NCBI RefSeq assembly: GCF_014648515.1
Contig: NZ_BMRG01000027.1
Location: 1 to 54,691, forward strand
From: Saccharothrix coeruleofusca
GTDB lineage: Bacteria > Actinomycetota > Actinomycetes > Mycobacteriales > Pseudonocardiaceae
DNA: 54,691 bases
Reading direction: 5' to 3'
The notes under the pieces were generated by a model, which did no database searches, was not told the DNA's origin, and worked only from the letters and a program-made list of their open reading frames with translations. Position 1 is the stretch's first letter. Every line of letters begins with the position of its first letter. Positions 51,642 through 54,691 of the stretch are shown here, piece after piece. The translations under genes and the position numbers were made by a program.

Positions 51642-53708
51642 TTGGGCAGGACCGGGCTGGCGGACCGGTTGGCGGCGGCGCGGGCCGTCGCGCTGGTGGG
51701 CAGGGGGCCGGAGCGGGCGGTGCTCGACCGGATGGTGTCGGGAGCGGCGGACGCCCCGGTGGTGGCCTACCTGCACGGCCCCGGCGGCATCGGCAAGTCC
51801 TCGCTGGTGCGCTACGCCGCGCGGCAGGCGGAACTCGCGGGCCGCAGCGTGGTGCACGTCGACGCTCGCTTCCTCGACGGGAACCCGCGGCATCTGGAGG
51901 AAGCCGCCGCCCTGGCCTGCGTCGAGCCCGGCACGGCTCTGCTCGTGGACTCCTTCGAGCAGGGCGGGCGACTCGAGCCGTGGCTGCGCGACACCTTCCT
52001 GCTCCGGCTCGCCGAGGGCGCGCTGGTCGTGCTCGCGGGGCGGGGCGCCCCCGACGCCGACTGGTCGCTGGACCCCGGCTGGGCGCGGCTGTTCGCCGAC
52101 CTGGCACTGCGCCCCCTCGACCCCGCCGAGGCCGACGCCCTGCTCGCCGCCCGCGGTGTCGCCGCCGAGCAGCGGGCCGCCTTCGTGGCCTTCGCCGGGG
52201 GCAGCCCGCTCGCGCTCTCCCTCGCCGCGTCCGCGCCCCCGGCGACACCGGGCGCGCCGTGGGGGCCCACCGGGGACGCGCTGACGACCCTGGTGCAGCG
52301 GTTGGTGGGGGACCTGCCGAGCGCCGCGCACCGGCGCGCCCTGGAGGTCGTCGCCCAGTCCTACGTCACGCGCGAACCACTGCTGCGCGCGGTGCTGGGC
52401 GATGAGGACAGCGCGGCGGTGTTCCCCTGGCTGCGCCGGCTGCCCTACATCGAGGCCACCCCTGAAGGGCTGCAGCCGCACGACGCGGTGCGGGCGACCC
52501 TGGAGGCCGACCTGCGCTGGCGCGACCCCGAGCGCTACGACGACGTGCGCGTGCGCGTCTCGGTCGCGTGCTTGCAGGCGGTGCGCCGCGCCTCCGAGGA
52601 GGATGCGCTGCCGCGTGTCGCGGAGTGGATGTTCCTCTTCCGCGACCGCGACGGCCCGGACGCCCTGTACGACTGGCGGGCGCATCCCCACGTCGAGGAC
52701 ACCCCGCTGCGACCCGGCGACGTGCCCGACGTCCTGCGCATGGCCGAGGAGGCGGAGGGGCCGACGTCGGCGGTCGCGGTCGCGCACTGGGCGCGCCGCC
52801 AGCCGGGGGCCTTCCGCGTCTACCGCTACGCGGGTTCGTCCGCGCCGGTGGCGTTCATGGCGATGCTGCGGCTGGAGGCGCCGCTGCCCGAGGACCGGGC
52901 CGCGGACCCGGTGATCGCGCGGCTGTGGGAGCACGTGGGGGCGAGCGGCGCGCTGAGGCAGGGCGAACACCTGGGCATCCGCCGCTTCGCGGTGCAACCG
53001 GGTTGGCACCAGCGTCCCTCACCCCTGATGGACCTCATCAGCAGGCGCACCATCGCGGAGGAGATGAGGACCCGCGGGCGCGCGCTGACCTTCACCGTGT
53101 TCCAGGACGCCGAGCGGTGGCGCCGCTACCTCGCCGACGCCGGGCTGCACGAGATCGTCGCGGTGCATCTCGACGGGCGCGAGCAGCACGTCTTCGGTCG
53201 GGACTGGCGGCGGCAGACGGTGGAGCAGTGGGTGGAGCACCGGGCCCGCGCCGCGACCGCGCCCGTGGTCGCGTGGTCCGCGTCCGCCGCCCCCGGTGAC
53301 GAGCTGCCGCGTTCGGCGTTCGAGGCGGGCGTGGTCGAGGCGCTGCGCACGTGGCGCGCTCCCCGCGAGTTCGCGACCAGCGTCCTGCTGCGCTCGCGCC
53401 TGGTGCCGCGGGGTTCGGCCGACCCGGTCGCGGACCTGCGCGGCACCATCACGACCGCCCTCGACGCCCTGCGGGTCGATCCCGCGGGCGTCAAGGCCTA
53501 CGAAGCGCTCACCACCACCTACATCTCGGCGTCCCGCACCCAAAAGGCAGCCGCCCGACGGCTCGGGGTGCCCTACGGCACCTACCGGCGCCACCTGGCG
53601 CTGGCCAGGCAACGGCTCGTCGAGCAGTTGCTGCGGCGGCAGGTCGAGGCGCTCGCGCCTTCTCCGCCGACCTCGTCGAAGACACCCGAGGACGCACCGG
53701 AGATGTAG
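51642..53708 (+). CDS. P-loop NTPase with C-terminal helix-turn-helix
   Basis: A 688-aa protein. Walker A is YLHGPGGIGKSSLV (about residues 43-56), and TALLVDSFEQ is a Walker B-like strand, as in STAND/AAA regulators. The middle region (about 250-560) is not recognised. The last 100 residues contain TTYISASRTQKAAARRLGVPYGTYRRHLALARQRLVEQL, a sigma-70 region 4-like or LuxR-like helix-turn-helix. The start is TTG, 7 nt after AGGAGG; no ATG or GTG in frame fits better. Probably an ATP-dependent transcription factor; its target is unknown. Confidence 0.8.
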   Translation: MGRTGLADRLAAARAVALVGRGPERAVLDRMVSGAADAPVVAYLHGPGGIGKSSLVRYAARQAELAGRSVVHVDARFLDGNPRHLEEAAALACVEPGTALLVDSFEQGGRLEPWLRDTFLLRLAEGALVVLAGRGAPDADWSLDPGWARLFADLALRPLDPAEADALLAARGVAAEQRAAFVAFAGGSPLALSLAASAPPATPGAPWGPTGDALTTLVQRLVGDLPSAAHRRALEVVAQSYVTREPLLRAVLGDEDSAAVFPWLRRLPYIEATPEGLQPHDAVRATLEADLRWRDPERYDDVRVRVSVACLQAVRRASEEDALPRVAEWMFLFRDRDGPDALYDWRAHPHVEDTPLRPGDVPDVLRMAEEAEGPTSAVAVAHWARRQPGAFRVYRYAGSSAPVAFMAMLRLEAPLPEDRAADPVIARLWEHVGASGALRQGEHLGIRRFAVQPGWHQRPSPLMDLISRRTIAEEMRTRGRALTFTVFQDAERWRRYLADAGLHEIVAVHLDGREQHVFGRDWRRQTVEQWVEHRARAATAPVVAWSASAAPGDELPRSAFEAGVVEALRTWRAPREFATSVLLRSRLVPRGSADPVADLRGTITTALDALRVDPAGVKAYEALTTTYISASRTQKAAARRLGVPYGTYRRHLALARQRLVEQLLRRQVEALAPSPPTSSKTPEDAPEM

Positions 53709-53951
53709 ACCTTCGCAGGAGGGCGAGGTCTCTGGTTCCGGAGAGCACGGGCAGCGGCAGTGCCCACCTGTGCCCGCGAGCGCCCGCCCCGGCCCAGCCG
53801 GGCGCGCTCGGCGCGGGCGTTCACGGACCGGGCGGTGGCGCGCGGTGCGGGCAGTGTTGAGCGCGGGTGAGCACCACAGGGCGCGGGGATCGAGCAGTGG
53901 TGTGGCGCAGGGTCGTCGGTGCTGGTCGCGCGCGGAGGTGACCGGCATCAC
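53709..53951. other. Intergenic region without recognised gene
   Basis: About 240 bp. It contains GTGT-TGAGC (53854-53862) resembling the cluster's CRP/FNR-type site, but without a -10 at the conserved spacing. Nothing else seen. Confidence 0.4.
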
Positions 53952-54008
53952 TTGCTTCAAATTCGAAGCAAGATTACAGTAGTCCCAGTTGCTTCAAATT
54001 CGAAGCAA
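53952..54008 (+). promoter_or_regulatory. Two identical 20-bp palindromic operators flanking a promoter
   Basis: TTGCTTCAAATTCGAAGCAA occurs at 53952-53971 and 53989-54008. A likely promoter overlaps: -35 TTGCTT (53952), 18 bp, -10 TACAGT (53976-53981), so one operator covers the -35 and the other the transcription start. This is classical repression by a dimeric MarR-, HxlR- or TetR-type protein, whose gene is probably beyond the window. Confidence 0.85.
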
Positions 54009-54038
54009 CTTCCCCCGAGAACGAGAGCGAGCCCCGAG

Positions 54039-54691
54039 ATGAAGGCAGTGCGCTTCCACGAGTACGGCGAGCCCGAGGTCCTGCGCTTCGAGGACGCCGA
54101 GCAGCCCGCCCCCGGTGCCGGGCAGGTCCGCATCCGCGTGGCCGCGACGTCGTTCAACCCCATCGACGCCGGTGTTCGCGCGGGCAGCAGGCGCGACGTC
54201 ATGCCGGTGGCCCTGCCGCACACCCCCGGTCGCGACGTGGCGGGCGCGGTCGACGCGCTGGGCGAGGGCGTGCACGGCCTGGAAGTGGGTGACCAGGTCG
54301 TCGGCTTCCTGCCGATGATGGAGGACGGCGCTGCCGCGGAGCACATCGTGATGTCGGCCGAACTCCTGACGCCTGCGCCGAAGCGCGTCCCGCTGGCCGA
54401 CGCCGCCGCGCTGCCGTTGGTGGGCCTGACCGCGTGGCAGGCGCTGTTCGACCACGGCGGGCTGGCGGCCGGGCAGCGCGTGCTGATCAACGGCGCGGGC
54501 GGCGCGGTCGGCGGCTACGCGGTGCAGCTGGCCAAGTGGGCCGGTGCGCACGTGATCGCCACGGCCAGTCCGCGCAGCGGCAAGAGCGTCCGGGACTGGG
54601 GGGCCGACGAGGTCGTCGACCACACCGCCACCGAGGTGGTCGAGGCGGTGGGCGAGCCGGTCGACCTCGTGCTCAACCTCGCGCCGATCAC
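54039..54691 (+). CDS. NADPH:quinone oxidoreductase (zinc-independent MDR), partial
   Basis: The first 217 residues of a medium-chain reductase; the end is beyond the window. MKAVRFHEYGEPEVLRFED is the standard start, FNPIDAGVRAG and PGRDVAGAVDALGEGV the GroES-like domain, and VLINGAGGAVGGYAVQLAKWAGAHVIATAS the NADP-binding site. The gene lies just behind two identical operators, so it is probably induced by a substrate-like ligand or thiol/quinone stress. Confidence 0.93.
   Translation, partial: MKAVRFHEYGEPEVLRFEDAEQPAPGAGQVRIRVAATSFNPIDAGVRAGSRRDVMPVALPHTPGRDVAGAVDALGEGVHGLEVGDQVVGFLPMMEDGAAAEHIVMSAELLTPAPKRVPLADAAALPLVGLTAWQALFDHGGLAAGQRVLINGAGGAVGGYAVQLAKWAGAHVIATASPRSGKSVRDWGADEVVDHTATEVVEAVGEPVDLVLNLAPI

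Noticed and set aside
53849-53862. Another CRP/FNR-type site (GGGCA-GTGT-TGAGC)
   Set aside because: The hexamer 22 bp downstream is GGGGAT, not a -10, and the place is far from the cluster; probably chance.

Overview
This 54.7-kb window is very GC-rich (about 73-75% by impression), uses many GTG starts and has four-base stop/start overlaps. It comes from an actinobacterium. The macrocin-type methyltransferases and MmyB-type regulators fit Pseudonocardiales (Saccharothrix, Lentzea or Actinosynnema type), but the genus is inferred. Most of it (1 to about 43.5 kb, possibly to 44.2 kb) is the downstream part of a trans-AT polyketide / nonribosomal peptide gene cluster of the leinamycin family.

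Layout. (1) 1-17.6 kb, plus strand: the 3' end of a giant AT-less PKS (ACP | KS-DH-KR-cMT-ACP | KS-KR-ACP | KS-ACP-ACP-DUF-SH-TE). It is translationally coupled to a LnmK-type acyltransferase/decarboxylase, a LnmL-type ACP and an HMG-CoA-synthase homologue (HMGS1). The DUF-SH-TE end is the family hallmark: SH is a PLP-dependent C-S lyase domain related to tyrosine phenol-lyase. (2) 25.96-17.66 kb, minus strand: AT-oxidoreductase 1, type II thioesterase, a duplicated unknown protein, a second HMGS, an enoyl-CoA hydratase and a second AT-oxidoreductase. (3) 26.15-31.15 kb, plus strand: a threonine-coded A-PCP protein, a SyrB2-type non-haem iron halogenase, a donor ACP, a decarboxylating ketosynthase (Cys to Ser) and a PIG-L deacetylase. 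(4) 31.2-34.5 kb: a CRP/FNR regulator, then glyoxalase-fold, DUF3224 and AlkZ-type DNA glycosylase genes, likely for self-protection. (5) 34.6-43.5 kb: DegT aminotransferase, aldo-keto reductase, glycosyltransferase, MycE-like and MycF-like sugar O-methyltransferases, MFS exporter, AMP ligase and ferredoxin, suggesting a glycosylated, O-methylated product.

The cluster carries two beta-branching systems: a LnmK/L/HMGS1 set (propionyl donor expected) and a KS-DC/ACP-D/HMGS2/ECH set (acetyl donor expected). It also appears to load chlorothreonine, and encodes an AlkZ-type glycosylase that would suit a DNA-alkylating product. Seven promoters between 25.9 and 41.7 kb share one architecture: GCTCA-N4-TGAGC or a degenerate form, then exactly 22 bp, then a -10-like hexamer. 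This is the geometry of class II CRP/FNR activation. I propose it as the regulon of the cluster's own CRP/FNR protein; it also marks where the cluster ends.

From about 44.3 kb the genes look unrelated: a hypothetical protein, BMP lipoprotein, alpha/beta hydrolase, secreted glycosidase-like protein, NAD(P)H:quinone reductase, two MmyB-type regulators, a P-loop/HTH regulator, and a quinone oxidoreductase (cut by the window end) behind two identical palindromic operators. I saw no rRNA, tRNA, CRISPR array, insertion sequence or phage genes.
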